Below are positions 18,077 to 26,543 of a stretch of DNA of 64,000 nt, piece by piece; positions within the stretch are counted from its first letter, which is position 1, and each line of letters begins with the position of its first letter. The stretch spans positions 49,285-113,284 of the forward strand of contig CAKZJB010000052.1 of the NCBI GenBank assembly GCA_936940865.1. Direction: 5' to 3'. The DNA is from an uncultured Asticcacaulis sp. (lineage in GTDB: Bacteria; Pseudomonadota; Alphaproteobacteria; Caulobacterales; Caulobacteraceae). A program made the translations under genes and the position numbers. The notes below the pieces were generated by a model. That model saw only the letters and a program-made list of their open reading frames with translations. It was not told the origin of the DNA and did no database searches.

Positions 18077-20305
18077 TTGAATACAAGCCTGATATCTTCT
18101 GTTTCGGAACCCTTGCCTTCGGACGCGAAGGGCGGTTCTGGCTGGCTGAATTTCACCAACCTCAAGATCGAAGCGACCATTTTTCTCCTGATCGCCCTGA
18201 CGTTCACCGCCGTGCTCGGCCAGAGCGCGATAACTAGCCAGCAACTGGTTCTTACGCCGCGGTCCGGGCAATTCGTTACCTATACCTACGCCGACAAGGA
18301 AAGCGGCGGGGCGTCGTTCATAACGGCCAACCCTGCCAGGCCCCTGGACTTCTCCTGTTCGCTCGGCAAGGGGTTCCAATATCCGTACTGCGGCTACGGG
18401 ATGCTTCTCGATCTCGGCGGCACGGGCAAGGGCGCCGATTTCCACCACTTCAAGGACGTGACGCTCCGCTTCACCTATCACGGGCCAGGCAAGCATCTCA
18501 AACTGGTGGTCAAGAACAAGACGCCGGCGGCACTGCGCGCCAAGGTCAAGGACGGCGACGTGTCGCTGGCGGCCGAATTCGACGTGGTCGAGGGCGAGAA
18601 CGAAGTTCACCTGACCATGGATCAACTGGTAACGGAACAGTGGTGGGTGGCGGCCCATCACCTGACTCCGGAAGAAGCGGTCTTCCCCCTCGACAATGTG
18701 ATCGCCATCGCGTTGAATTCCGGCGACCAGCCGGTGCCGTCGGTCTTCGACGTGTCGGTGAAAAGCGTGACCTTCAAGGGCGCCTTCCTGACCACAGAGC
18801 AATGGTATCTGATCATCCTGGGCGTCTGGCTGGTGCTGACCGGCGCCTTCCTGGTCTTCCGCTTCCTGAGCCTGCGCCGGACCTATGAGGAGCGCCAGCG
18901 CCGGCAGGCGGAAGAAGCGCGCGTCCTGGCCGATGCCCGCGCGGCCGCCGAGGACGCCAGCGCCGCCAAGTCGCAATTCCTGGCCAATATGAGCCATGAG
19001 CTGCGCACGCCGCTCAATGCCATCCTGGGCTATGCGCAGCTGCTGGACGGGACGCCGCTCGACGGCCGGCAACGCTCCGCGGTCGCGACCATCCGCTCCA
19101 GCGGCAAACATCTGCTGACCATGATCACCGACATCCTTGACATCGCCAAGGTGGAGGCCGGCAAGCTCGAGCTTCTTCCGGAAGCCTTCGATATCCGCGC
19201 CTGCGTCCATACGGTCGGTCAGATGATCCGGCTGCGCGCCGAGGAAAAGGGCCTCGAATTTATCGTTTCGGTCGCTGACGATGTGCCGGCGACGGTGGTC
19301 GCCGACCAGAAGCGCGTGCGCCAGGTGCTGATCAACCTGCTGGGCAACGCCATCAAGTTCACCCCGTCGGGCGAGGTTCGCATGGAGGTCACGGCGGTTT
19401 CCGTGGACGAAGGGACGGTCCGGCTGCGCTTCGATATCGTCGATACCGGCATCGGTATCGCGCCTGAGCACATTGGCCGCATTTTCCGGCCGTTCGAACA
19501 ATCGGGCAATTCGATCGACCGCAGCGGCGGCACGGGCCTGGGGCTCAGTATCACCCACAAAATTATCGAGATGATGGATGGCGACATCACGGTCGAAAGC
19601 GAGCCGGGCAAGGGCAGCCGCTTCCGCGTCGAGGCCGCCTTCGCGCGGGCCGTCGCCGAGGCGGCCGCGCCCGCACCGGCCCAGGACTACGGCCGCTACG
19701 AAGTCCTGATCGTCGACGACCGCGAAGCCAATGTCGATCTGCTCAGGGCCGCCCTGGAAACGCGGGGATTCCGCGTCCGTACCGCGACCAACGGCCAGGA
19801 AGCCGTTGCCTGCTTCGATACGGCGCCGTCCGATGCCGTGCTGATGGATATGAAGATGCCCGTGCTGGACGGCAGCGAGGCCATCCGCCGTATCCGCACC
19901 CGCGCCACACGCCATGTGCCGGTCATCGCCATTACCGCCAATCCGTCTCCGGAAGCGGAGGCCAAGGCCCTGGCCGCGGGGGCAGACCGCCTGCTGGCCA
20001 AGCCGGTCGACCTGGACACCCTGTACCAGTTGATGGCGGACCTGCTCGAGACTTCGGCGGCCGCCGGCGATGCGGCGCCGCAGCCGCCCATCGTCGTGCC
20101 GCAGGGCGAAATCTATGACCGCCTGCTGGCCCTCGCGCGCGAAGGCAATCTGCGCGCCATCCGCAAGGAAATCCCGGAGATCCTGGCCCTCGGGCCGCAA
20201 TACACGGCCTTTGCCACGCGTCTCGACGCCCTGGCGGCGGCCTGGCAATCCCCCGCGGTCCTGCGCCTGATCGAACAGGGCGCCGAAGAAAGGTCCGCGG
20301 CGTAA
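18077..20305 (+). CDS. Hybrid sensor histidine kinase with periplasmic jelly-roll-like sensor
   Basis: A 742-residue protein. It uses a TTG start at 18077 with GAGAAG upstream. TM1 is about 31-50; the periplasmic region 51-238 is mostly beta (GYGMLLDLGG, VTLRFTYHGPGKHLKLVVKN, FDVVEGENEVHL, SVKSVTFKG) and resembles galactose-binding or CBM11-like jelly rolls, so a carbohydrate or lipid cue is possible (inference). TM2 is about 241-264, then a coiled coil, HisKA with His307 in MSHELRTPLN, HATPase with LLGNAIKF, DTGIGI and GTGLGLS, and a receiver with Asp591 in VLMDMKMPVLDG. A helical C-terminal tail of about 70 residues follows. The next gene, 5 bases on, is a GGDEF-EAL response regulator that very likely receives its phosphate. 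Confidence 0.93.
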   Translation: MNTSLISSVSEPLPSDAKGGSGWLNFTNLKIEATIFLLIALTFTAVLGQSAITSQQLVLTPRSGQFVTYTYADKESGGASFITANPARPLDFSCSLGKGFQYPYCGYGMLLDLGGTGKGADFHHFKDVTLRFTYHGPGKHLKLVVKNKTPAALRAKVKDGDVSLAAEFDVVEGENEVHLTMDQLVTEQWWVAAHHLTPEEAVFPLDNVIAIALNSGDQPVPSVFDVSVKSVTFKGAFLTTEQWYLIILGVWLVLTGAFLVFRFLSLRRTYEERQRRQAEEARVLADARAAAEDASAAKSQFLANMSHELRTPLNAILGYAQLLDGTPLDGRQRSAVATIRSSGKHLLTMITDILDIAKVEAGKLELLPEAFDIRACVHTVGQMIRLRAEEKGLEFIVSVADDVPATVVADQKRVRQVLINLLGNAIKFTPSGEVRMEVTAVSVDEGTVRLRFDIVDTGIGIAPEHIGRIFRPFEQSGNSIDRSGGTGLGLSITHKIIEMMDGDITVESEPGKGSRFRVEAAFARAVAEAAAPAPAQDYGRYEVLIVDDREANVDLLRAALETRGFRVRTATNGQEAVACFDTAPSDAVLMDMKMPVLDGSEAIRRIRTRATRHVPVIAITANPSPEAEAKALAAGADRLLAKPVDLDTLYQLMADLLETSAAAGDAAPQPPIVVPQGEIYDRLLALAREGNLRAIRKEIPEILALGPQYTAFATRLDALAAAWQSPAVLRLIEQGAEERSAA

Positions 20306-20310
20306 CCGCA

Positions 20311-22476
20311 ATGAGTACCCCCATGCTTCCCTCGCGAATCCTTGTCGTAGACGACAATCCCGTCAACCTGGGCGTCCTGGTCGACAATCTCGAAGTCCAT
20401 GGCTACGAGGTGCTGGTGGCGCTTGGCGGCCACGAAGCACTGGACCGCGTGCGCTTCGCAAAGCCCGACCTGGTGCTGCTCGACGTCATGATGCCCGACA
20501 TCGACGGCTTCGAGACCTGTCGCCGCCTCAAGGCCGAGCCGGCCAGCCGCGATATCCCGGTCATCTTCATGACGGCGCTGAGCGACGTCGACAGCAAGGT
20601 CAAGGCCTTCGCGGCCGGCGGCGTCGACTATATCTCAAAACCCTTCCAGATCGAGGAACTGATGGCGCGGGTGCGCACGCACCTGTCCCTGCGCAAGGCG
20701 CAACTGGACCTGATGGCCCAGAAGACGGACCTGGAGGTCGAGGTCGCCGCCCGCCACGCCGCCGAGGATTCCCTGCGCGACTCGGAGCTGCGCCACCGCC
20801 GCCTGTTCGAGACCGCCGCCGACGGCATCCTGGTGCTCGACTGCGACGCCAATACCGTCTACGACCTCAATGCGCGGTGCGGCCAGATGCTGGGCTTAAA
20901 TCCGGAAGAGGCGCGCGGTCGCTATCTCGAGGATATCGCCGCCTTTCGCGAAATGGGCGGCAAGGCGATTGTCGAGGCCCTGCGGACCTCGGGCCAGATG
21001 AAGTGGGACGAATGGTCGTGGCAAAAGCCCGACGGCACGACGGTCAGTGTCGAGGTCGTGGGCACCACCTATCGCGCGGGCAACCGCCTGCTGGCGCAGT
21101 GCACCTTCCGCGACATCCGCGCGCGCAAGGAGGCCGAGGCCCGCGTCCGTTACCTGGCGCTGCACGATGCCCTGACCGGCCTGCCCAACCGCACGCTTCT
21201 GCTGGACCGCCTGAGCCAGTCGATCGCCCACGCGCGCCGCGACGGCACCCAGGTCGGGCTGCTGCTGCTCGACCTCGATCACTTCAAGCATATCAATGAC
21301 AGCCTGGGCCATTTCGTCGGCGACGCCCTTCTGGAAGAGGTGGCCAAGCGCCTGCGCAGCGTGCTGCGGGAAAGCGACACCCCGGCGCGCCTCGGCGGCG
21401 ACGAATTCGTCGTGGCCGCCACGGGCCTGGAAAAGCCCGAGGACGCCGAGGCCCTGGCCCAGCGCATCCTTGACGCCTTCAAGCCCGTGGCCAGGGTGGG
21501 GCGTCACGATCTGCACATCGGCTCCAGCATCGGCATAGCCCTCTATCCCGGGGACGGCGACAACCCCGCGGCCCTGCTGCAGGCCGCCGACACGGCCATG
21601 TACCAGGCGAAGAAAAAGGGCAGGGGAAGCTACCGCCTGTTCACCCGCGACCTGAGCGTGGCGGCCGAGCGCTGGCACACCCTGTCGAACGACCTGCACG
21701 GCGCCTGCGAGCGCGGCGAGTTCGTCCTGCACTATCAGCCGCAGGTCTCGGCCCACAATTCGGAAATCACCGGCTTCGAAACCCTCTTGCGCTGGCATCA
21801 CCCGGAACAGGGGCTGATTCAGCCGGGGCTGTTCATCCCGCTGCTGGAAGAGCACGGCAAGATGGTCGAGGTCGGCCGCTGGGTCCTTAAGACGGCCTGC
21901 GCCCAGAACGCCCGCTGGCAGGCGCAGGGCCTGCCCCGGGTCCGCGTCGCGGTGAACCTGTCGGCCCAGCAATTCTATCGCGGCGATATCGTGCGTACGG
22001 TGCGTGAAGCGCTCGACGAGTCCGGCCTGGCCGCCGAATGGCTGGAACTGGAACTGACCGAAAGCCTGACGCTGGACGATACCGAGACGACCATGCGCAT
22101 CATGCGCGAACTGAAGGCGCTGGGCGTCAAGCTGTCGCTCGACGATTTCGGCACCGGATGGTCGTCCCTGGGGTATCTGAAGCGGTTTCCGCTCGATCGC
22201 ATCAAGATCGACCGTTCGTTCGTCCGCGACCTGGTCAGCGACCATTCCACGGCTGCCATCGTACACAGTATACTGGACCTGGCGCGCTCCCTCGACCTCG
22301 ACTGCGTCGCCGAGGGTGTGGAGACGGCGGAGCAACTCGAACGCCTGCGCCAGGAGCGTTGCCCGGGCATCCAGGGCTTCCTGTTCAGCCAGGCGGTCGA
22401 GGCCCGCGCGGTGCCGCAGATGCTGGAGACGGGGCTGCGGCCGGTGGAAGCCGTGTCGAAGGACAATGCCGCCTGA
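20311..22476 (+). CDS. Response regulator with REC-PAS-GGDEF-EAL domains
   Basis: A 721-residue soluble c-di-GMP enzyme. The receiver (about 8-122) has Asp58 in VLLDVMMPDIDG; a PAS domain spans about 160-275; GGDEF is intact at 362-366 with an RxxD inhibitory site at 353-356 exactly five residues before it; the EAL domain begins about 465 with the motif as ETL (490-492), and NLSAQQF, ELTES, DDFGTGWSS, KIDRSF and EGVE follow. ETL variants are often active, so it may both make and hydrolyse c-di-GMP. It starts 5 bases after the hybrid kinase stop, so the pair is an operon and a probable cognate phosphorelay. It is convergent with the 22483 gene, 6 bases apart. Confidence 0.95.
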   Translation: MSTPMLPSRILVVDDNPVNLGVLVDNLEVHGYEVLVALGGHEALDRVRFAKPDLVLLDVMMPDIDGFETCRRLKAEPASRDIPVIFMTALSDVDSKVKAFAAGGVDYISKPFQIEELMARVRTHLSLRKAQLDLMAQKTDLEVEVAARHAAEDSLRDSELRHRRLFETAADGILVLDCDANTVYDLNARCGQMLGLNPEEARGRYLEDIAAFREMGGKAIVEALRTSGQMKWDEWSWQKPDGTTVSVEVVGTTYRAGNRLLAQCTFRDIRARKEAEARVRYLALHDALTGLPNRTLLLDRLSQSIAHARRDGTQVGLLLLDLDHFKHINDSLGHFVGDALLEEVAKRLRSVLRESDTPARLGGDEFVVAATGLEKPEDAEALAQRILDAFKPVARVGRHDLHIGSSIGIALYPGDGDNPAALLQAADTAMYQAKKKGRGSYRLFTRDLSVAAERWHTLSNDLHGACERGEFVLHYQPQVSAHNSEITGFETLLRWHHPEQGLIQPGLFIPLLEEHGKMVEVGRWVLKTACAQNARWQAQGLPRVRVAVNLSAQQFYRGDIVRTVREALDESGLAAEWLELELTESLTLDDTETTMRIMRELKALGVKLSLDDFGTGWSSLGYLKRFPLDRIKIDRSFVRDLVSDHSTAAIVHSILDLARSLDLDCVAEGVETAEQLERLRQERCPGIQGFLFSQAVEARAVPQMLETGLRPVEAVSKDNAA

Positions 22477-22482
22477 CCGGCT

Positions 22483-23205
22483 TTAATGCCTGCGGCTGTC
22501 GCAGCCGATTCGGGCCAGGAATTCGGTGAGCAGGCCGGGCTTTAGCGACGGCGGCAGGCCCGAGCGCATGACCTCGGGATAGTCCTTGAGGCGGGCGCCC
22601 CTGGCATAGACGGGCATATGGATGCCCGGGACGTGCAGGAAGGTCGGATGGCCTTCGTCGGTACGGGCGAAGCCGATGAAGAGGTTGTGGTACTGGGCGC
22701 CGAACTTCTGGCGTCCCGGCCGCTTCACCAGCGTGTGGTCGGCGCTGTCGTACCACAGGTCCATGTGGCTGGCGGTGGTGCCGCCGGATCGCGCGAACCA
22801 GCCGAGGAACAGGGCAAAGCCGTCGGGCAGACCGTCGCGGCGGCGGATCGCCGAGATGAGGTCGCGCGGCGTGTCGTGCAGCGACAACTGGGCTTCGCGC
22901 GTGCACGCCGTTTTCAGCAGCCACCAGGACAGCCGTTCCGCTTCCGGGATCGTGACCTGAAGCCGGCCGGTGGTGAGCAGGCGCGTCAGCACATTCTCGA
23001 CCGAGGCGTCGAGATCCTTCATCCAGCCCCTGTTGCAGGCGTCGCAGACGGACGGCGGCACCATGCGTTGCCGGGGCATGGGCGTGACGCCCGTGCGCAT
23101 GACCACGGCGGCCGGTCCGCCACTGTGCCGCGCTGTCCAGGCGGCGCGCAAGGTCTGACCGGACCTGCCGGTCGCAGACTCGCAGAAATAGCAATTATGC
23201 GTCAT
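22483..23205 (-). CDS. Hypothetical protein with two CxxC motifs
   Basis: A 240-residue soluble protein. The ATG at 23205 is supported by CGGAG 7 bases upstream; a longer reading to 23403 adds an Arg/Ser-rich piece without support. The protein opens MTHNCYFCES and has a second pair, CDACNRGWM, about 50 residues later; together they could form one zinc site, as in HNH-like or zinc-ribbon proteins, but no clear HNH catalytic histidine is seen. The middle contains LSWWLLKTACTREAQ, and the C-terminal half has many aromatic residues. I do not recognise the family. The gene stands alone, convergent with the c-di-GMP regulator. Confidence 0.65.
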   Translation of the reverse strand: MTHNCYFCESATGRSGQTLRAAWTARHSGGPAAVVMRTGVTPMPRQRMVPPSVCDACNRGWMKDLDASVENVLTRLLTTGRLQVTIPEAERLSWWLLKTACTREAQLSLHDTPRDLISAIRRRDGLPDGFALFLGWFARSGGTTASHMDLWYDSADHTLVKRPGRQKFGAQYHNLFIGFARTDEGHPTFLHVPGIHMPVYARGARLKDYPEVMRSGLPPSLKPGLLTEFLARIGCDSRRH

Positions 23206-23444
23206 CGCAGCGCTCCGGAAAGAGGAGGCCGACCGGCATGGGACCGGTCCGGACACTGTCACGAGGGCGCGAAAATCACGCCATGGTGCATTGCCAAACG
23301 AAACGGCTGATGCCTCGCCCCGGGACAGGCTTGTTAATTTTTTCCGGCGGCGCAATAGCCTACGTCGAAAGGGCGTAAAAGACGCACTGCAATGTTGCTG
23401 CAATGCAACGAAATCGCCGTTCGGGCAGGTGTCGGCGATGGTCT

Positions 23445-23458
23445 TTGATCGCTGTCAA
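23445..23458. promoter_or_regulatory. FNR/FixK-type site upstream of phaB
   Basis: TTGATCGCTGTCAA differs from the FNR/FixK consensus TTGAT-N4-ATCAA at one position. Its centre is 67 bases before the phaB ATG, right for a class II activator site at about -41.5 with a short leader. It is one of four such sites in the 23-33 kb block. The rest of the 23206-23518 gap shows no gene. Confidence 0.7.
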
Positions 23459-23518
23459 AACCGGCCCGGAGGGGCGATGGCAGGATGTTTTTCCTCGCAT
23501 CGATAAGGAATGAAGGTC

Positions 23519-24238
23519 ATGGCTCGAATTGCAATCGTAACGGGCGGCACCCAGGGCATCGGCCTGGCGATCGCCCGCGAACTCAAGGCCGCCGGAGACA
23601 CCGTCGTCGCCCTGGACTGCAAGCCCGATCCGGAGGCTTTGGGGCAATCGCTGGGATTTGCGGTCAGGGCGTGCGACGTCGGCGATTTCGAACAGTGCCG
23701 GGCGGCAGTGGCCGAGGTCGAACAGGTCTTCGGCCCGGTCGATATACTGGTCAACAATGCCGGCATAACGCGCGACGCCACTCTTCACAAAATGACGCCG
23801 GAGCAGTGGCGGCAGGTCGTCCGCGTCGATCTCGACGGTGTGTTCAACATGTCGCGCCAGGTCATCGGCGGCATGCGCGAGCGCGGTTTCGGGCGCATTG
23901 TCAACCTGTCCTCGGTCAACGCCCAGAAAGGCCAGTTCGGTCAGACCAACTATTGCGCCGCAAAGGCGGCCGTTATCGGTTTCACCAAGGCCCTGGCCCT
24001 GGAAAGCGCAAGCAAGGGGATTACCGTCAACGCCGTCGCGCCGGGCTATACCGACACCGCCATGGTGGCCGCGGTTCCGGCCGCCATCCTTGAAAGCATC
24101 AAGGCCTCGGTTCCGGTCGGACGGCTGGCGCAGCCGGAGGAAATCGCCCGTTGCGTGGCCTTCCTGGCCTCGGACAAGGCCGGCTTCATCACGGGCGCGA
24201 CACTTGCGGTCAACGGCGGGCTTTATATGGTGGGGTGA
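23519..24238 (+). CDS. phaB: Acetoacetyl-CoA reductase (PhaB-type SDR)
   Basis: A 239-residue SDR reducing acetoacetyl-CoA to (R)-3-hydroxybutyryl-CoA with NADPH for PHA synthesis. Motifs: TGGTQGIG at the N-terminus, NNAGITRD, NLSSVNAQKGQFGQTNY with the Ser, and YCAAKAA supplying Tyr and Lys; MTPEQW and GQFGQTNYCAAKAA are typical of PhaB rather than FabG. I chose the ATG at 23519 (MARIAIVTGG), which has GAAGG and AAGGA upstream; the ATG at 23510 is too close to its Shine-Dalgarno. It is convergent with the phasin gene, with phaC further on, which supports the PHA role. An FNR/FixK-like site lies upstream. phaA is not in the window. Confidence 0.88.
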   Translation: MARIAIVTGGTQGIGLAIARELKAAGDTVVALDCKPDPEALGQSLGFAVRACDVGDFEQCRAAVAEVEQVFGPVDILVNNAGITRDATLHKMTPEQWRQVVRVDLDGVFNMSRQVIGGMRERGFGRIVNLSSVNAQKGQFGQTNYCAAKAAVIGFTKALALESASKGITVNAVAPGYTDTAMVAAVPAAILESIKASVPVGRLAQPEEIARCVAFLASDKAGFITGATLAVNGGLYMVG

Positions 24239-24258
24239 AAGGAAGCCGCCAACCGGGG

Positions 24259-24711
24259 TCAGTCCGCCATGGCGTCGAGCATGCGCTCGGGGATGTCGGC
24301 GGTGCGGTTGGCCAGCGGCTCGATGGACTTCGACCACGTGTCGTAGAAGCCGTTGCACAGGCGGACGAAGTTCTCATACCCCTTGTTGAGGCCGTCCGTG
24401 CCCTTGCGCTGCAGGGCGATTACGTCGGAGATGTCGCGGCAGGCCAGGCTTTCCCGCGTGATTTCCGACATGGTGGCGGCGACGAAGCCTATGGCGTCGG
24501 CGTAGGAACGGCCGAATTCGTTCAGCATGCGCGACGTCTGCAGCCCGCTTTCCATCGCGGCGCCCATGGCGTCCGAATAGCAGGCCATTGCCTCCTGCGT
24601 GACGTGGTTGAGGTTGGCGCCGACGTCCCTCAGCGTCCGCGTCATGTCGCCGGCGGCGCTTTGGCCCGCGTCCGCGGGGCGCCTGGTCTTGCGGACGGTG
24701 TCGTCTGTCAT
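24259..24711 (-). CDS. Phasin-like PHA granule protein
   Basis: A 150-residue helical protein with few charged breaks and long amphipathic helices (RDVGANLNHVTQEAMACYSDAM, then RMLNEFGRSYADAIGFVAATMSEITRESLACRD), as in phasins that coat PHA granules. The start at 24711 has AAGGA 8 bases upstream. It lies next to phaC on the same strand and is convergent with phaB, which is the main support for the role. A FNR/FixK-type box lies 73 bases before its start, so it has its own promoter inside the block. The call rests on helix pattern and neighbours, not on a sharp motif. Confidence 0.75.
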   Translation of the reverse strand: MTDDTVRKTRRPADAGQSAAGDMTRTLRDVGANLNHVTQEAMACYSDAMGAAMESGLQTSRMLNEFGRSYADAIGFVAATMSEITRESLACRDISDVIALQRKGTDGLNKGYENFVRLCNGFYDTWSKSIEPLANRTADIPERMLDAMAD

Positions 24712-24776
24712 GGCAATGATCCTTGTACGGAAATCGAAAACCTGCCGGCACTGTAGACGCGCCGCCGCCGAAGATC

Positions 24777-24790
24777 TTGATTATGGTCAA
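24777..24790. promoter_or_regulatory. FNR/FixK-type site upstream of the phasin gene
   Basis: On the minus strand this reads TTGACCATAATCAA, one mismatch from TTGAT-N4-ATCAA, centred about 73 bases before the phasin start, in the gap between phaC and the phasin gene. Confidence 0.7.
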
Positions 24791-24804
24791 GACCTTGTCC
24801 GATT

Positions 24805-26541
24805 TCAGCGCTGCCGGACATAGGCGCCGGGCGCATTGTCCAGGGGAGGATGGGCCGCATTCCCGGGCTCCGCCGGCGCCGGAACGTTTTCCCCGCTGCC
24901 GTGGGTTTTCAGCCACTTATCCCAGGCCGTCCACCATGACCCGGCATTGCGGACCGTGGCCTGCCGCCAGTCTTCGGCGGAAAGATAAGGCGATCCATGG
25001 GGCCGGTCCGCCAGGCGGTAGTAGCGGCCGGGATGGCCGGGCTCGCTGACGATGCCGGCATTGTGGCCGCCGTTGGTCAGGACGAAGGTCACCTCGCCCG
25101 AGACCATCAGGTGGATCTTGTAGACCGACGTCCACGGCGCGACGTGGTCGCTTTCGGTGCCGACCGAAAAGACCGGTACGGTGATGTTTTCAGGGGCGAC
25201 CGGTTGCCCCATGGCGGAATAGTGTCCGTCGGCGAAGGCGTTGTCCAGGAACAGTTTCTCCAGGTACTCGCTGTGCATCCGGTACGGCATGCGCGTGGCG
25301 TCGGCGTTCCAGGCCAGGAGGTCGAACATGACCGGCTTTTGGCCCTGCCAATAGTCGCGCACCAGGTGCGACCAGATGCTGTCGGCCGACCGCAGCATCT
25401 GGAAGGCGCCCGCCATCTGCCGGGTGTCGAGATAACCCTGGGCCCGCATCATGTTCTTCAGGTAGGCCACTTCCGAGTCGGTGACAAAGACCGTCATTTC
25501 CCCGGCCTCGGTGAAATCGCCCTGGGCGGCGAACAGCGACAGGCTTTGCAGGCGGCCGTCTTTCTGCCGCGCCAGCCAGGCGGCCAGGATCATGGCCAGC
25601 GTCCCGCCCAGGCAGTAGCCGCACAGATGCACCCTGGCCTGCGGCACGATGGCCGTCACGGCATCGAGGGCGGCCAGGGCGCCGTCGCGCAGATAGTCGT
25701 CCATGCCCTTGTCGCGGTCCGCGCTGGTCGGGTTCTTCCACGAGACGATAAAGACGGTGTGGCCCTGCGCGACCAGCCAGCGCACCAGGGAATTATGCGG
25801 AGACAGGTCCAGGATGTAGTATTTCATGATCCACGCCGGCAGGATGAGGATCGGCTCCTTTTGCACCGACGGCGTTTGCGGACTGTACTGGATAAGCTCC
25901 ATCAGGTCGTTGCGGAACACGACCTTGCCCGGCGTCACGGCCACGGCCTTGCCGGGCGCGTAATCGTCCATGCCCGGCGGCAGGCGCCCGGACATCTGCC
26001 TTTGCCAGTCCTCGAAGACAAGCAGGGCGCCGGTGATCAGGCTTTTGCCGCCGGACTCGCGCGCGGCCGCCTGGATATCGGGATTGGTCAGGAAGAAGTT
26101 CGACGGCGACAGGGCGTTCAGCCACTGGTGCGCCACGAAATTGACGACGCGCTCATGGGCCGGCGTGACGCCGGGCACGCCCAGGGTCGCCCTGTCCCAG
26201 TAGGCCTCGGCCAGCCGGAAGGCGTTGACGTAGCCGTGAAAGGGCCAGTCCTGCCACAGCGGCGAGCGAAAGCGCGAATCCCGGGCGCGGCCCCCCGCGC
26301 CGTCGGACGGGCAGGCGTGAAGCCACGGAAACAGGGCGAGTTCCGCCACGCGTCCCGGACAGAGGCCGAGGTGCAGCAGCCACGCGATCCAGGTCTCGGC
26401 CAGTCCTGCCGGCGTTATGCCGAACGTGTATCGCGCCAGCCATCCCTGCCAGGTCTGGTCGATCTGCTCGCCCAGCCGGCCGGCGGCCTCGGCGGCGACG
26501 GAGGGTACGGGCCGGGCGGCTTCGAACGCTTCGGCTTTCAT
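24805..26541 (-). CDS. phaC: Polyhydroxyalkanoate synthase (PhaC)
   Basis: A 578-residue alpha/beta-hydrolase-fold polymerase that joins hydroxyacyl-CoA into PHA at granule surfaces. The lipase-like box is GYCLGG with nucleophile Cys310; Asp465 (ESDHVAPW) and His493 (GGHNAG) complete the triad. The N-terminal PhaC_N region shows NFFLTNPDI, and FIVSWKNP and ILPAWIMKYYILDL are typical of class I synthases. The length is usual for class I. The ATG at 26541 follows the mgtA stop by 2 bases (translational coupling); longer in-frame readings run into the neighbouring gene. It is the third gene of the SDR-mgtA-phaC operon, which links carbon storage with ion transport. Confidence 0.93.
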   Translation of the reverse strand: MKAEAFEAARPVPSVAAEAAGRLGEQIDQTWQGWLARYTFGITPAGLAETWIAWLLHLGLCPGRVAELALFPWLHACPSDGAGGRARDSRFRSPLWQDWPFHGYVNAFRLAEAYWDRATLGVPGVTPAHERVVNFVAHQWLNALSPSNFFLTNPDIQAAARESGGKSLITGALLVFEDWQRQMSGRLPPGMDDYAPGKAVAVTPGKVVFRNDLMELIQYSPQTPSVQKEPILILPAWIMKYYILDLSPHNSLVRWLVAQGHTVFIVSWKNPTSADRDKGMDDYLRDGALAALDAVTAIVPQARVHLCGYCLGGTLAMILAAWLARQKDGRLQSLSLFAAQGDFTEAGEMTVFVTDSEVAYLKNMMRAQGYLDTRQMAGAFQMLRSADSIWSHLVRDYWQGQKPVMFDLLAWNADATRMPYRMHSEYLEKLFLDNAFADGHYSAMGQPVAPENITVPVFSVGTESDHVAPWTSVYKIHLMVSGEVTFVLTNGGHNAGIVSEPGHPGRYYRLADRPHGSPYLSAEDWRQATVRNAGSWWTAWDKWLKTHGSGENVPAPAEPGNAAHPPLDNAPGAYVRQR

Positions 26542-26543
26542 GG

